DNA from: Pseudaminobacter sp040045035
Lineage (GTDB): Bacteria; Pseudomonadota; Alphaproteobacteria; Rhizobiales; Rhizobiaceae
Assembly: GCF_040045035.1 (NCBI RefSeq)
Contig: NZ_JBDZDS010000013.1
Location: 50,488 to 114,487, forward strand
Length of the DNA: 64,000 nucleotides
Reading direction: 5' to 3'
Of this stretch, positions 49,756-59,223 are shown one piece after another; the first letter of the stretch is position 1; every line of letters starts with the position of its first letter. The position numbers and the translations under genes are program-made. The notes beneath the pieces are model-generated. The model had not been told where the DNA came from and did not search any database. It saw only the letters and a program-made list of their open reading frames with translations.

Positions 49756-50529
49756 ATGCCTTCTTTGAAAGCTACCGAAAGACACCAGAAGATTATGGAC
49801 CAGCTGAGCGCAACCGGTCGCACCGACGTTTCGGAGCTTGCCGAAGCGCTCGGCGTTTCAACCGTGACGGTGCGTGCGGACCTGCTCTATCTGGAGAAGA
49901 ACCAGGTTCTACGCCGCATCAGGGGCGGCGCCATCTCGGTGCGCCCCAGCCGCTACGAGCGGCCGGTGGACATCAACGCGTCGCTGCGCAGCAACGAGAA
50001 AAACGCCATAGCGGCACTGGCCGCGGAGATGATCCGCGACGGAGAGACCATCATCATGGATACCGGCTCGACCATTGCCGCGCTGGCCGCCCTCTTTCCC
50101 AAGACCCTGACCGACATTGCCGTCGTCACCAACTCCCTCGCGGTAGCAACAGAGCTTGCAGACCACCCGGGAGCAACGGTTATCATCACCGGCGGCACGC
50201 TGCGTCCGAAGCTCAACTCCCTCATCTCGCCCTTCGGCGATCTGATCCTGAAGGAGATCAACGCCGACATCGCCTTCATGAGTTGCGCCGGCGTCGATGC
50301 CGAAAAGGGCTTCACCAACAGCAACTGGCAGGAAGCGGAGATCAAGAAGACGATGATCCGCGCGGCAAGCCGAGTGGTCTTCCTCGCCGACCACTCGAAG
50401 CTTAAGCACGTCGCCACCGCCAGGATCGCACCGCTGAGCGAGGCGGACATGCTTATCACCGACAGCAACGCCTCCGCCGAAACACTCAAGGAACTCCGTG
50501 CGGCCGGCCTCGAAATCGTGGTCGCCTAG
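49756..50529 (+). CDS. DeoR-family transcriptional repressor
   Basis: A 257-residue regulator. The helix-turn-helix (about 8-60) reads TDVSELAEALGVSTVTVRAD, and the IRGGA motif follows. The C-terminal DeoRC domain shows IIMDTGSTIAALAALF, VVTNSLAVATELA and ITGGTLRPKLNSLISP. DeoR repressors respond to phosphosugars. It is divergent from btpA-SIS-pfkB and followed 141 bases later by a second SIS gene, so both sides probably form its regulon. Confidence 0.9.
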   Translation: MPSLKATERHQKIMDQLSATGRTDVSELAEALGVSTVTVRADLLYLEKNQVLRRIRGGAISVRPSRYERPVDINASLRSNEKNAIAALAAEMIRDGETIIMDTGSTIAALAALFPKTLTDIAVVTNSLAVATELADHPGATVIITGGTLRPKLNSLISPFGDLILKEINADIAFMSCAGVDAEKGFTNSNWQEAEIKKTMIRAASRVVFLADHSKLKHVATARIAPLSEADMLITDSNASAETLKELRAAGLEIVVA

Positions 50530-50670
50530 AAAGCAATTTTTTTTGATTGGCAAAAGGAAAAAAATAGAAAGTATTTTTTCGCAAATTTTCCTTGTTTTCC
50601 GACCGGGGATATTAAAAGTTACGAAAGCGCTCGCCGATCCTGGCGAGGCGCCTTCCGACAGGTTTTCCCC

Positions 50671-51780
50671 ATGCATGCGCAGCCCGACAGAGACCACTCA
50701 CACGCATCAGCGCCGATGTTGGCGGACATTCGCCGGCAGGCGGCAACGCTGGGCGAGGTCCATGCAAGGCGCGAGGCGATCGGGACATTCGCCGAGATTA
50801 ATCTGCGACCCGGAAAAGCTGGCCGAACGCATATCTTCGGCAGCGGCGACGGCTGGTTTGCGGCCCGCGCGGCCTTGACCGGCACGCAGCAGGGTCAGGC
50901 GCACAGCGGACTGGATTTCGTTCTGAACGTCGCCCCCACGCTCACCGCCGACGACAGGGCGGTCGCCATTTCGATGTCCGGCAATGTCGACCGTACGCTC
51001 GAGGGAGCGCAGATCGCTCAAGCACGCGGCGCGCGACTGAGCGTGCTTACCAACGGTCAGGGTGGACGTCTCGGCGCTCTGGGCGACGCGCTCCACTCGC
51101 TCGACATTCCCGACATCGCGCCGTTCCTGTGCGGCACGTCGAGCTACACCGCCACGCTGGCAACCCTGCAGCTTGCATTTGCCAGCCTTGATCCCCGCTC
51201 GCGATTTCCCGCGGCGCTCGGCGCGCTGCTGACCGCCCTGCCCGGCTTCATCGAGGAAGCCGACCGCTTCGCGCGATCCGTTGCCGAGCGCGCCGGCAGT
51301 GCATTCCCCGGCGCTCGTTTTCTCGGCGTTGGCGCCAGTGTCGCCACGGCCGACTACGGCGCGGCGAAGTTTGTCGAAGTCACCAAGATCCCCGCGTGGA
51401 GCGACGACATCGAGGAATTTGCACACCGCCAGTATTGGGGCATGCAGACCTCCGAGATCGTCGTCCTTTTGCCGCTCGACGAGGGCTCGGCGCGCTACGC
51501 CGACGCAACCGCCGATGCGTTGTCTGACCTTGGCATCCTGACGATCGCGCTGGAACCGCAAGGCGCCGGCGTGCCCAGCGCCAGCGCCCGGCTGGCACTA
51601 CCCGGCGACGGCCGCACGGTCGGCATCACCCAGGCTATCGCCCTGCAGTTGCTGGCCTACCATCTTGGCTTCGCCAGCGGCACCGATCCCAACCGGCGCG
51701 AGCACCTCAAGAACGATCAAGCGCGGTTCTCCGTAAGCCGCAAACTGACCCGCCGATCCCTGCTCGGCACCGGACAGTAA
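50671..51780 (+). CDS. Second SIS-domain protein
   Basis: A 369-residue SIS protein: THIFGSGDGWFAARAALTG, ISMSGNVDRTLEGAQIAQA and ARFLGVGASVATADYGAAKF, then DDIEEFAHRQYWGMQ, an acidic-His segment similar in place to the isomerase/deglycase active site. It is only distantly similar to the SIS protein at 47605. The upstream gap (50530-50670) is strikingly AT-rich with A- and T-runs (GCAATTTTTTTTGATTGG), as expected of a promoter. It is followed 28 bases later by a deacetylase-like gene. Confidence 0.82.
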   Translation: MHAQPDRDHSHASAPMLADIRRQAATLGEVHARREAIGTFAEINLRPGKAGRTHIFGSGDGWFAARAALTGTQQGQAHSGLDFVLNVAPTLTADDRAVAISMSGNVDRTLEGAQIAQARGARLSVLTNGQGGRLGALGDALHSLDIPDIAPFLCGTSSYTATLATLQLAFASLDPRSRFPAALGALLTALPGFIEEADRFARSVAERAGSAFPGARFLGVGASVATADYGAAKFVEVTKIPAWSDDIEEFAHRQYWGMQTSEIVVLLPLDEGSARYADATADALSDLGILTIALEPQGAGVPSASARLALPGDGRTVGITQAIALQLLAYHLGFASGTDPNRREHLKNDQARFSVSRKLTRRSLLGTGQ

Positions 51781-51808
51781 CCCCGAATTCGATCACCAAG
51801 GACATCCC

Positions 51809-52690
51809 ATGCTTCCGACCCAGCCCCGCTACGCCTATCACCCGATCACCGAGCGTCCGAAGTTCCAATGGCCGGAAGGCAAGCGCCTCGCCATCTATGT
51901 CGCGCTGGGGATCGAGGAATATGTGTTCGGCGAAGGCCTGACCGAGGACCTGTTTCCGGGCGCGTCGAAGCCCGACTACGCCAACACGTCGTGGCGCGAC
52001 TACGGCAACCGCGTCGGCGCCTTCCGCCTGATCGACCGTTTCCACCGCGAAGGGCTGCCGGTGTCCATCCTGCTCAACACGGAAGTCTACGATCATGCCC
52101 CGCAATTGATGGACTATGCACGCGAGCGCGGCTGCGAGATCATCGCCCACGGCCTGACCAATTCCGACACGCTAGCCGGCCGCCCGGCCGACGACGAAGC
52201 CGGCTATTTGAAGGCCGTCGCCGACAGGATCGCCGAGCGCGAGGGCACGCCGCCCGCGGGCTGGTCCAGCCCGTGGCTTGCACATACCGACAACACCGCC
52301 GACCTCCTCAAGGAGGCAGGCTACCGCTACGTGCTGGATCTGGGCATGGACGATCAGCCGGTGTGGCTCGACACCAGAAGCGGCAAGCTGCTGTGCATCC
52401 CCTATGCGCTGGAGCTCAACGACAGCTCGACGATCATCGGCCGGCAGGCCAGCGCCACCGATTTCGCGCAGATGGTCATCGACCAGTTCGACGAGATGCT
52501 GGAAGCCTCCGCGGATCAGGCCCTTGTGATGCCGCTTGTCGTCCACTCCTTCATCTCGGGGCAGCCCTTCCGCCTGCGGGCGCTGCGCCGGGCGCTCGCC
52601 CATATCGCCCGCCACCGCGATGACATCTGGTTCACGACGCCGGGGCAGATCGCCGATTTCATCCATGCCAAGCCGGAGCTGGCGGTCTGA
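51809..52690 (+). CDS. Polysaccharide deacetylase/PuuE-like hydrolase
   Basis: A 293-residue NodB-fold protein. It shows LAIYVALGIEEYVFGEG, GNRVGAFRLIDRFHREGLPV, CEIIAHGLTNSD and a GWSSPWLAHTDNTADLL segment. The Asp of the usual first NodB motif is Glu, as in PuuE-type allantoinases, which hydrolyse cyclic amides without the typical sugar substrate. It is cotranscribed with the second SIS protein and converges with a related gene at 52702. The substrate is unknown: a cyclic amide/ureide or an N-acyl sugar. Confidence 0.82.
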   Translation: MLPTQPRYAYHPITERPKFQWPEGKRLAIYVALGIEEYVFGEGLTEDLFPGASKPDYANTSWRDYGNRVGAFRLIDRFHREGLPVSILLNTEVYDHAPQLMDYARERGCEIIAHGLTNSDTLAGRPADDEAGYLKAVADRIAEREGTPPAGWSSPWLAHTDNTADLLKEAGYRYVLDLGMDDQPVWLDTRSGKLLCIPYALELNDSSTIIGRQASATDFAQMVIDQFDEMLEASADQALVMPLVVHSFISGQPFRLRALRRALAHIARHRDDIWFTTPGQIADFIHAKPELAV

Positions 52691-52701
52691 GCAGAGGCCT
52701 C

Positions 52702-53601
52702 TCAGAGCCCCTGTTCGAGCCACACTTTGGCGATCTCGTCGCGGCGGGCGATCCACGCCTTGCCGCTTCCGATGAGTTGCTGCAGCAACAGATAGAGGCC
52801 GCCGATCCGTCCAGGGCGGCCGATGATGCGCGTGTGCAGCCCCACGGTCATCATCTTCGGCGTGGTGCGCCCCTCACGGACAAGCCATGAATAGGCGTCG
52901 CCGCAATATCCAGCGAAATCCTCGCCGCGCACGAAGCGCTGCGTCTTGAAGAAATTCATGTCGTTGGTGTCGAAGGCGTATGGCAGCAACACATAGGGCC
53001 GCTCGCCGCGCCGAAGCGTGATCGGCAGATCGTCGTTGTAGACATTGCTGTCGTAGAGAAATCCGCCTTCCTCCATCAGTAGCCGCCGCGTGTTCGGCGA
53101 CGTATGGCTGCGGACATGCCAGCCGGACGGACGGACGCCGGTGGTCTCCTGAATGGCCGACACGCAGCGCGCTATCAGGGCGCGTTCCTGCGCCTCTTCG
53201 AAGTGTACCTGGTCTTCCCAGCGCCAGCCGTGGCACATGATTTCGTGTCCCTGCGCGACGGCGTGGTGCGCCAGCCAGGGCGAGGTCTCAAGCGTGCGCC
53301 CGCACAGATTGAGCGTGACCTTCACGCCGAACTCCGCGAACACCCGCATCACGCGCCAATAGCCGGCGCGACTGCCATATTCGAAATGGCTTTCCATGCA
53401 GTAGTCGCGGGCGCCCACGAGTTCCTGTTGCACCTCATAGGCGGCCTCGTTGCGTTCATCGCCTGAGGACAGCGCGAGCTCCGCGCCCTCCTCGATATTG
53501 AGCACGAAGGAGACCGCGACATGCGCACCATCCGGCCAGCGTACCACCGGCGGATGCTCGCCATAGCCACTGAAATCCCGGTCCGGATGGACACCCGTCA
53601 T
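52702..53601 (-). CDS. PuuE-type allantoinase-like hydrolase
   Basis: A 299-residue protein from the ATG at 53601, overlapping the amidohydrolase stop by 4 bases. It closely follows bacterial PuuE allantoinases: HEIMCHGWRWEDQ, GWHVRSHTSPNTRRLL, FLYDSNVYNDDLP and a FVLNIEEGAE start region. PuuE opens allantoin to allantoate. No urate oxidase, allantoicase or other ureide genes are nearby, so a different cyclic amide is quite possible. A longer upstream open frame is antisense-like extension and rejected. Confidence 0.85.
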   Translation of the reverse strand: MTGVHPDRDFSGYGEHPPVVRWPDGAHVAVSFVLNIEEGAELALSSGDERNEAAYEVQQELVGARDYCMESHFEYGSRAGYWRVMRVFAEFGVKVTLNLCGRTLETSPWLAHHAVAQGHEIMCHGWRWEDQVHFEEAQERALIARCVSAIQETTGVRPSGWHVRSHTSPNTRRLLMEEGGFLYDSNVYNDDLPITLRRGERPYVLLPYAFDTNDMNFFKTQRFVRGEDFAGYCGDAYSWLVREGRTTPKMMTVGLHTRIIGRPGRIGGLYLLLQQLIGSGKAWIARRDEIAKVWLEQGL

Positions 53602-55109
53602 TTGCCCACCCACCGCGTGAAACCGACGTCGCGGACAGCCGCCTGCATCACCATCTGGCGGTAGTAGGGTTCGAGCGACCTGGCGCTTTCGCGCAAGGCA
53701 ATCGCGTCCGCGCGTAGCTGCGGCTCCATGGCACGCAGGCTCTCCAGCATCTTCGTTTCGTCGATCGTCGTCAGCCGGCCGTCGCGGACGACGACCCGGC
53801 CATCGACGATGGTGTGGCGCACCGAGCGTCCAGCCTCGCACAGAACCAGTGCGCGCCGAACGTCGTGCAGCGGCTGGAATGTCGGGGAATTGGCGTCAAG
53901 CACTGCAAAATCCGCCGCCGCACCGACCTCGATGCGACCGACCGGACTGGGTCGCCGCATGACGCGGTTGCCGCCGTCCCACACCGCCGAAAGGATCTCG
54001 GAGCAGGCCGGCCAGTCCCGGTAATCGCCACCGGCAAGCGCATGCATCACGCTGGCGGCCTTGATCGCTCCCCACAGATTGTGGCTGTCGTCGCTCACCG
54101 CTTCGTCGGTGCCCAGGCAGATCGGCACGCCGGCGTCGCGCAGGCTCCTGAACGGCATGACCCCGCTTCCCAGGCGCATGTTGCAAACCGGATTGTGGGC
54201 CACGACCGCCCCCGAGGCTGCCAGGATCGCGATGTCTTCCGCGTCGACCCAGATCGAATGGATGACCTGCATATGCTCGTCGAGGATGCCGAGTTGATCG
54301 ACATATTTGACCAGCGACTGACCGTACTTCTCCTCGCCGAGCACGCGCTGCAGCTTGGTTTCCAGGATATGGCAGAAATACGGGAGGTCATGCTTGCGCG
54401 CGAGCCCGTGCAGCGCCCGCAAATAATCCTCGGTGGCGCGCTGCGGCGCTGAGCACGACACGGCGGCGGCGATGCGGCCATGCGCGGCGCCGTGCCATCT
54501 TTCGATGAGATAGGCATAGTGCTCGAGCATTCCTTCCGCGGTTTCGCGCGGCGCCAGTTCCATGGTCCGCCGGATGTCGTCGGGCAGGAGGTCGCGCAGG
54601 AAGGGATATTTGTCGTATTCGACGACGATTGGCTGATCCAGGGCTACGGTGGCGCGAATGCCGATCTCCTTGTAAGCGCCGGCGATGGCGTCAATCGAGG
54701 ACCGCGTGGTCAGCGGGACGAAAAACGCGTCGTCCATCAGCGAGGTGATGCCGAGCTTGAGCATCTCGGCGGCGCCAATCAGGGTTCGCAGCCGCACCGC
54801 CTCGGGGGCCTCCACGCCGCTCGCCAAGGGCGGAACCTCATAGAGCATGAAGACTTCGAGCGGCAGGCCCTCAAGTGTGCCGCGCATGAAGTTGCCCGGC
54901 GAGTGCAGATGCGCGTTGATGAGGCCTGGGATCACCACGTCACCCGCCACGTCGAGCACCTCGACATCGGCTTGCAGGTTCGAGCCGATCTCGGCGATCA
55001 ACCCGTCGCGCACCAGAATATCGGCTCGCACCAGGGTTTCATGATCCGCCGAAATCAGTAAGTTGCCATTGCGGATTATCAGGTCACGCATACGGAGTTC
55101 CTTGTCCAT
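53598..55109 (-). CDS. Amidohydrolase (TRZ/ATZ, cytosine-deaminase-like)
   Basis: A 503-residue metal-dependent hydrolase. It keeps the metal set: His67-x-His69 in LINAHLHSPGN, His in YFCHILETK, VIHSIWV and Asp in CLGTDEAVSDD. The family deaminates or dechlorinates N-heterocycles (S-adenosylhomocysteine/adenosine, guanine, triazines). It is translationally coupled to the PuuE-like gene, suggesting deamination followed by ring opening (inference). The start at 55109 shares CATG with the divergent gene; a second Met six codons on (55091) is an alternative. Confidence 0.87.
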   Translation of the reverse strand: MDKELRMRDLIIRNGNLLISADHETLVRADILVRDGLIAEIGSNLQADVEVLDVAGDVVIPGLINAHLHSPGNFMRGTLEGLPLEVFMLYEVPPLASGVEAPEAVRLRTLIGAAEMLKLGITSLMDDAFFVPLTTRSSIDAIAGAYKEIGIRATVALDQPIVVEYDKYPFLRDLLPDDIRRTMELAPRETAEGMLEHYAYLIERWHGAAHGRIAAAVSCSAPQRATEDYLRALHGLARKHDLPYFCHILETKLQRVLGEEKYGQSLVKYVDQLGILDEHMQVIHSIWVDAEDIAILAASGAVVAHNPVCNMRLGSGVMPFRSLRDAGVPICLGTDEAVSDDSHNLWGAIKAASVMHALAGGDYRDWPACSEILSAVWDGGNRVMRRPSPVGRIEVGAAADFAVLDANSPTFQPLHDVRRALVLCEAGRSVRHTIVDGRVVVRDGRLTTIDETKMLESLRAMEPQLRADAIALRESARSLEPYYRQMVMQAAVRDVGFTRWVGK

Positions 55110-56388
55110 GAATGAGTCCGCCCTCCCCGCATCGCGTCAGGTCGTTGTGGGAGCCGGCGGGCAGACACCGCTGAAATTCGCGTTCTGGGGCGTGCGTGCC
55201 GAAATCGTCGTCGACAACGTCGCCCACTATGCCGCCGAGACCGGCGAGTGCGTCGCCTGCATCGAGGTGCCGGGCGACTACGAACAGGCTCTCGGGGGGC
55301 AGTTTGCCGCCGGCGAAGGTCCCGATGTGTTCTACGCACAGCGCGCCGAGGCCTCGTTGTGGGATGCTCAGGGTCACCTTGCGCCGATCGACGAGACCGA
55401 GCCGACGGTCGCGCCGCTTTTGAGGCGCATGGACCACCGTCTGGTCGACGGCGCCCGCAACCGGGATGGCCGCCTCATCGGGCTCACTTATTACAATGGC
55501 GGCCCCTTCGCGCTCTTCGCCCATGAGGCCTTCGCCGGACATGTCGATCTGGACAGCCTGAAGGACTGGGAGGCGGTCCTGAACCAGCTTCGCCGCGCCA
55601 AGCGGGACGGCTTGTCGCCTCACCCCTTCGTGCCACGCTGGCATCGCAGCCAGACAGGGCTGGTCTGGAGCCTGCTTTGCCATCTCGCCAGCGAGGGTGT
55701 CCTCAACTTCGATGCGCCCGACGCGCCTGCGGCGCTGCGGGATGCTCTGGAATTCTTCGCCAGCCTGGTGAATGAGGATCTGGTGCCCGCCGCCTCTCTG
55801 GCCGACGAGGCTGACGCCGCCGCGCTGGAACGCTGGGCGAGCGGCCGGCATATGTTGACATTCACCCCGGACTACCTGGCCATGGATGCCTGCGAAGGGG
55901 CTGGCCGGCCGATCAACATCGTTGCACCGCGCCTGCCTGGCCGCACCGGCACGCCGCTCATGCCCGGCCATGCCTTGCTGTGCATGAGAAGCGGGATCGA
56001 CGACGCATTGCTCACGCGTGCACGCGGACTGCTGACCTATCTGGGCGGGACGGCCCCTGACGGTTCGCTGCGCGTGCATTCGCGCTGGTTGTCTGAGCGT
56101 CTGTTTGCAGTTCCCTATGCCGAACTCGACGCTCGCGCCGGCATTCGCGCCGGGATGGCCCGGGCGTTTCCCGAAGGCCTTGCCGGGGCCTGTGTCGAGC
56201 GGCTCATAGAGGCTCGGCGATCGGCCGAAGTTTCCCCACCTACGCACGCGCCCTGGTTCCTCGAATGGTCGGCCATGTGCGACGCGACCATCCGCTACGA
56301 GCTGCTGCGCGACCGGACCATGTCCGCCGCCAGTGCGGCGGACGCCCTCTTGGAGAAATGGTCCATCCTCGCCGCCCGGACCCGCTGA
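55108..56388 (+). CDS. Family 1 solute-binding-protein-like, no signal peptide
   Basis: A 426-residue protein resembling sugar ABC binding proteins: EVPGDYEQALGGQFAAGEGP, DVFYAQRAEASLWD, YYNGGPFALFAHEAF, ASGRHMLTFTPDYLAMDACE and a C-terminal helix. Unlike a normal binding protein it has no signal peptide: the ATG at 55108 opens with polar NESALPASRQ, and the frame upstream is antisense to the amidohydrolase. It may be a cytoplasmic sensor, a truncated gene or exported otherwise. No family-1 permeases are adjacent; the Dpp-type transporter nearby has its own binding protein. Confidence 0.7.
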   Translation: MNESALPASRQVVVGAGGQTPLKFAFWGVRAEIVVDNVAHYAAETGECVACIEVPGDYEQALGGQFAAGEGPDVFYAQRAEASLWDAQGHLAPIDETEPTVAPLLRRMDHRLVDGARNRDGRLIGLTYYNGGPFALFAHEAFAGHVDLDSLKDWEAVLNQLRRAKRDGLSPHPFVPRWHRSQTGLVWSLLCHLASEGVLNFDAPDAPAALRDALEFFASLVNEDLVPAASLADEADAAALERWASGRHMLTFTPDYLAMDACEGAGRPINIVAPRLPGRTGTPLMPGHALLCMRSGIDDALLTRARGLLTYLGGTAPDGSLRVHSRWLSERLFAVPYAELDARAGIRAGMARAFPEGLAGACVERLIEARRSAEVSPPTHAPWFLEWSAMCDATIRYELLRDRTMSAASAADALLEKWSILAARTR

Positions 56389-56405
56389 CCCGGAAGCCGG
56401 CATCG

Positions 56406-57392
56406 CTAGACCGCAGTCGGCTGCGGCGCTACCCAATGACAGGCCGCGCTGTGCTGGCCACCGATGGACGTCATTTGCGGCTCCAGAGTGCTGCAAACAT
56501 CCATTGCCATCGGGCAACGGGTGTGGAAGCGACAGCCCTTCGGCGGGTTGAGCGGGCTCGGGATTTCGCCTCCAAGCGTCCCGGTCTTGCGCTCTGGGTC
56601 GGGGGACGGCGCGGCCGCAATCAGGGCACGGGTATAGGGATGGGCTGGCGCGTGGTAGATTTCGCGGGCCGAACCGATCTCCACGACCTTGCCGAGATAC
56701 ATGACCGCGATCCGATCGGCGAAGCCGAAGACGCGGGCAAGATCGTGCGAGATGAACAAATAGGTCAGCGAGAACTGCTGCTTGAGGCTGGCGAAAAGCT
56801 TCAGGATCTGCAGCTGCAGCGAAACGTCCAACGCCGACAGCGGCTCGTCCGCGACGATGAAATCCGGACGCAGGATCGCCGCGCGGGCGATGGCCACACG
56901 CTGGCGCTGTCCGCCGGAAAACTCGTGCGGATAGCGTTCGGCGAAGCTCCGGTCGAGCCCTGCCGCCTCGAGCATATCAAGGACACGCGTGCGGATCGCG
57001 GCACTGCTTTCGTCGGTGTGTACCCGCAGCGGCTCGGCCAACGTATCGAAGATCTTCATCTTCGGGTTGAGCGAGGCGTAGGGGTCCTGGAAGATCATCT
57101 GGAAGTGCCTGCGCGCGCTGCGCAGCGCCTCCCCCTCCATCGTAGTGATGTCCTGTCCCTTGAAGGCAATCCTGCCGCGCGTGATCGGCGTGCTCCGCAG
57201 TAGGGCGCGTCCCAGCGTGCTCTTGCCGCAGCCGCTTTCGCCGACCACCGCCAACGTTTCACCCGTTTCGACCGTGATGTCGATGTTGCTCAAGGCCTGG
57301 ACGACAGGCGCCGTCTGACGGCCAAGCAGCGACCGTCTGCCGCCGAATTCGACCGTCAGGCCCTCTGCCCGAATGATTGGAGCGGTCGTCAA
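56406..57392 (-). CDS. Dipeptide/oligopeptide-type ABC transporter ATPase (DppF-like)
   Basis: A 328-residue ATPase: Walker A GESGCGKST, signature FSGGQRQR, Walker B FIVADEPLSALD, and the C-terminal oligopeptide_ABC extension with a Cys-rich tail (GCRFHTRCPMAMDVC). It is the last gene of a six-gene minus-strand operon and starts 2 bases after the DppD-like gene. It energises import of the ligand bound by the protein at 60192; the substrate is not necessarily a peptide. Confidence 0.92.
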   Translation of the reverse strand: MTTAPIIRAEGLTVEFGGRRSLLGRQTAPVVQALSNIDITVETGETLAVVGESGCGKSTLGRALLRSTPITRGRIAFKGQDITTMEGEALRSARRHFQMIFQDPYASLNPKMKIFDTLAEPLRVHTDESSAAIRTRVLDMLEAAGLDRSFAERYPHEFSGGQRQRVAIARAAILRPDFIVADEPLSALDVSLQLQILKLFASLKQQFSLTYLFISHDLARVFGFADRIAVMYLGKVVEIGSAREIYHAPAHPYTRALIAAAPSPDPERKTGTLGGEIPSPLNPPKGCRFHTRCPMAMDVCSTLEPQMTSIGGQHSAACHWVAPQPTAV

Positions 57393-57394
57393 GG

Positions 57395-58372
57395 CTAAGT
57401 CCTCATGATTGGGTTGAAGCAGGCGACGCGCCGCCCGTCATCTGTGATGTGCAGTTCGGGCAACTCCGCCTCGCAGCGCGGCTGTGCACGGCTGCAGCGC
57501 GGTGCGAAGCTGCATCCGGGGCTGACGATCTTCGGATTGGGCGGGGTTCCCGGTATCGGGTCCTGCTCGGTGAACGGATCGTCGATGCGCGACGTGCTGG
57601 CCAGCAGCCCGGCCGCATAGGGGTGGCTCGGTTGGGCGTAGAGCTGCTCGGCCGTGGCGTCCTCGACGATCCGGCCGGCATACATGACCACTACACGGTC
57701 GGCGAGTTTGGCGAGCAGCGCAAGATCATGCGTGACCCATACCATCGCCATGCCGCGTTCGCGCTGGATCGACTGCACCAGCTTCACGATCTCGGCCTGC
57801 ACGGTAACGTCCAGCGCTGTCGTCGGCTCGTCGGCGATGAGCAGCTTGGGGTCAGCTGCCAACGCAATTGCGATCATCACGCGCTGACGCATCCCGCCCG
57901 ACATCTGATGCGGCAGCTGGTCGATCCGGGTTTCGGGCGCCGGAATGCCTACACGCCGCAGCAGGTCGATCGCGCGTGCCCTCGCTGACGACCGCGACAT
58001 GCCCTTGTGCCGGCGCATACCCTCGGTGATCTGCCGCCCGACGGTGAGCAGCGGATTGAGCGCGGTCAGCGGATCCTGGAAGATGTAGGAGACGATGGGC
58101 CCGCGGACGGATTCGAGATCCCTGCGGCCGAGTTCGAGCAGCGAGCGGCCGTCGACCACCATCTTCTCGGCACGGATTTCAGTGCGTCTGCGGTCGAGCA
58201 GGCGCACCACCGACATCATGGTGACGGATTTTCCCGAGCCACTCTCTCCCACCAGGCCGACGATCTCGCCCGGAGCGACCGTCAGCGACAGGTCGCGCAC
58301 CGCGTGGACCGCACCGTCGCCGGTCTGGAAGCTTACGTTCAGGCCCTTGACCTCAAGCATGGCGCTGCTCAT
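57395..58372 (-). CDS. Dipeptide/oligopeptide-type ABC transporter ATPase (DppD-like)
   Basis: A 325-residue ATPase from the ATG at 58372, overlapping the permease stop by 4 bases. It has Walker A GESGSGKSV, signature MSGGMRQR, Walker B LLIADEPTTALD and the C-terminal Cys-rich GCSFAPRCSRAQPRC. It pairs with the DppF-like ATPase to drive one importer. Confidence 0.92.
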   Translation of the reverse strand: MSSAMLEVKGLNVSFQTGDGAVHAVRDLSLTVAPGEIVGLVGESGSGKSVTMMSVVRLLDRRRTEIRAEKMVVDGRSLLELGRRDLESVRGPIVSYIFQDPLTALNPLLTVGRQITEGMRRHKGMSRSSARARAIDLLRRVGIPAPETRIDQLPHQMSGGMRQRVMIAIALAADPKLLIADEPTTALDVTVQAEIVKLVQSIQRERGMAMVWVTHDLALLAKLADRVVVMYAGRIVEDATAEQLYAQPSHPYAAGLLASTSRIDDPFTEQDPIPGTPPNPKIVSPGCSFAPRCSRAQPRCEAELPELHITDDGRRVACFNPIMRT

Positions 58373-59223
58373 TTGCGAAACCTCGGATCTGCGCGGTCCT
58401 GCAGCCAGTCGCCGCAGAGGTTCCCCGCGAGCACTGTCAGGGCGGTAGCTATCCCAGGCATGGCCGTCATCCACCAGGCGTTCTGCAGATAGTTGCGACC
58501 GTCATTGAGCATGGTGCCCCAGGACGGGGTCGCGCCGCCGATGCCGACGCCCAGAAAACTCAGCGCCGCTTCGGTCAGGATCGCCTGCGCCATTGAGAAG
58601 CTCGCCACGACGATGATCGACGACAGGACGTTGGGCAGGATGTAGCGCCAAAGGATGCGCCTGGTCGGCACGCCGACGCTCCTGGCCGCCTCGACATATT
58701 CCTGGTTCTTAACGCTCATCACCTGGCCGCGCACCACACGCGCATAGTTGACCCAGGTCGCCAGCGCCACCACGACCACAACGGAGAGGAAGCCGCCGCC
58801 GAAGGTCGCCAGCAGGAAGATCGCAAGCAGGGTGAATGGGAACGAAAGCTGCACGTTGATAAGGAACGACAGGGCAGCGTCTACCATGCCGCCGAAATAG
58901 CCGGCGAACAGCCCGACCAGCGACCCGATGATTGCGCCGAGGACCACCGCGCCGCCGCCCACGGCCAGCGATATCTGCGCCCCGTGGATAACGCGGCTCA
59001 GTATGTCGCGGCCGAGATTGTCGGTGCCGAGGATGTGCTTCAGTGAGCCGCCCTCGACCCAGAAGGGCGGGACAAGCCGGGCAAGCAGATCGACCTTGGT
59101 CGGCGAATAGGGCGCGATCCAGGGTGCGAAGATCGCGGCTGTCGCGGCTGTCGCGAGTATCGCCAGGCCGATCAGGCCGATCGTATGTCGGCCGAGGAAC
59201 ATGCGCAGGGCAGAAACTCTCAT
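58369..59223 (-). CDS. Dipeptide/oligopeptide-type ABC permease (DppC-like)
   Basis: A 284-residue inner-membrane permease. An N-terminal OppC_N segment (IGLIGLAILATAATAAIFAP) precedes about five further membrane segments. The EAA loop reads EYVEAARSVGVPTRRILWRY, then ILPNVLSSI. It overlaps the DppB-like gene by 4 bases upstream and the ATPase by 4 downstream. Confidence 0.92.
   Translation of the reverse strand: MRVSALRMFLGRHTIGLIGLAILATAATAAIFAPWIAPYSPTKVDLLARLVPPFWVEGGSLKHILGTDNLGRDILSRVIHGAQISLAVGGGAVVLGAIIGSLVGLFAGYFGGMVDAALSFLINVQLSFPFTLLAIFLLATFGGGFLSVVVVVALATWVNYARVVRGQVMSVKNQEYVEAARSVGVPTRRILWRYILPNVLSSIIVVASFSMAQAILTEAALSFLGVGIGGATPSWGTMLNDGRNYLQNAWWMTAMPGIATALTVLAGNLCGDWLQDRADPRFRK

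Noticed and set aside
52691..53601. Urate-to-glyoxylate purine degradation cluster because of PuuE-like proteins
   Set aside because: No urate oxidase, allantoicase, ureidoglycolate enzyme or xanthine dehydrogenase is present; PuuE-like folds also act on other amides.
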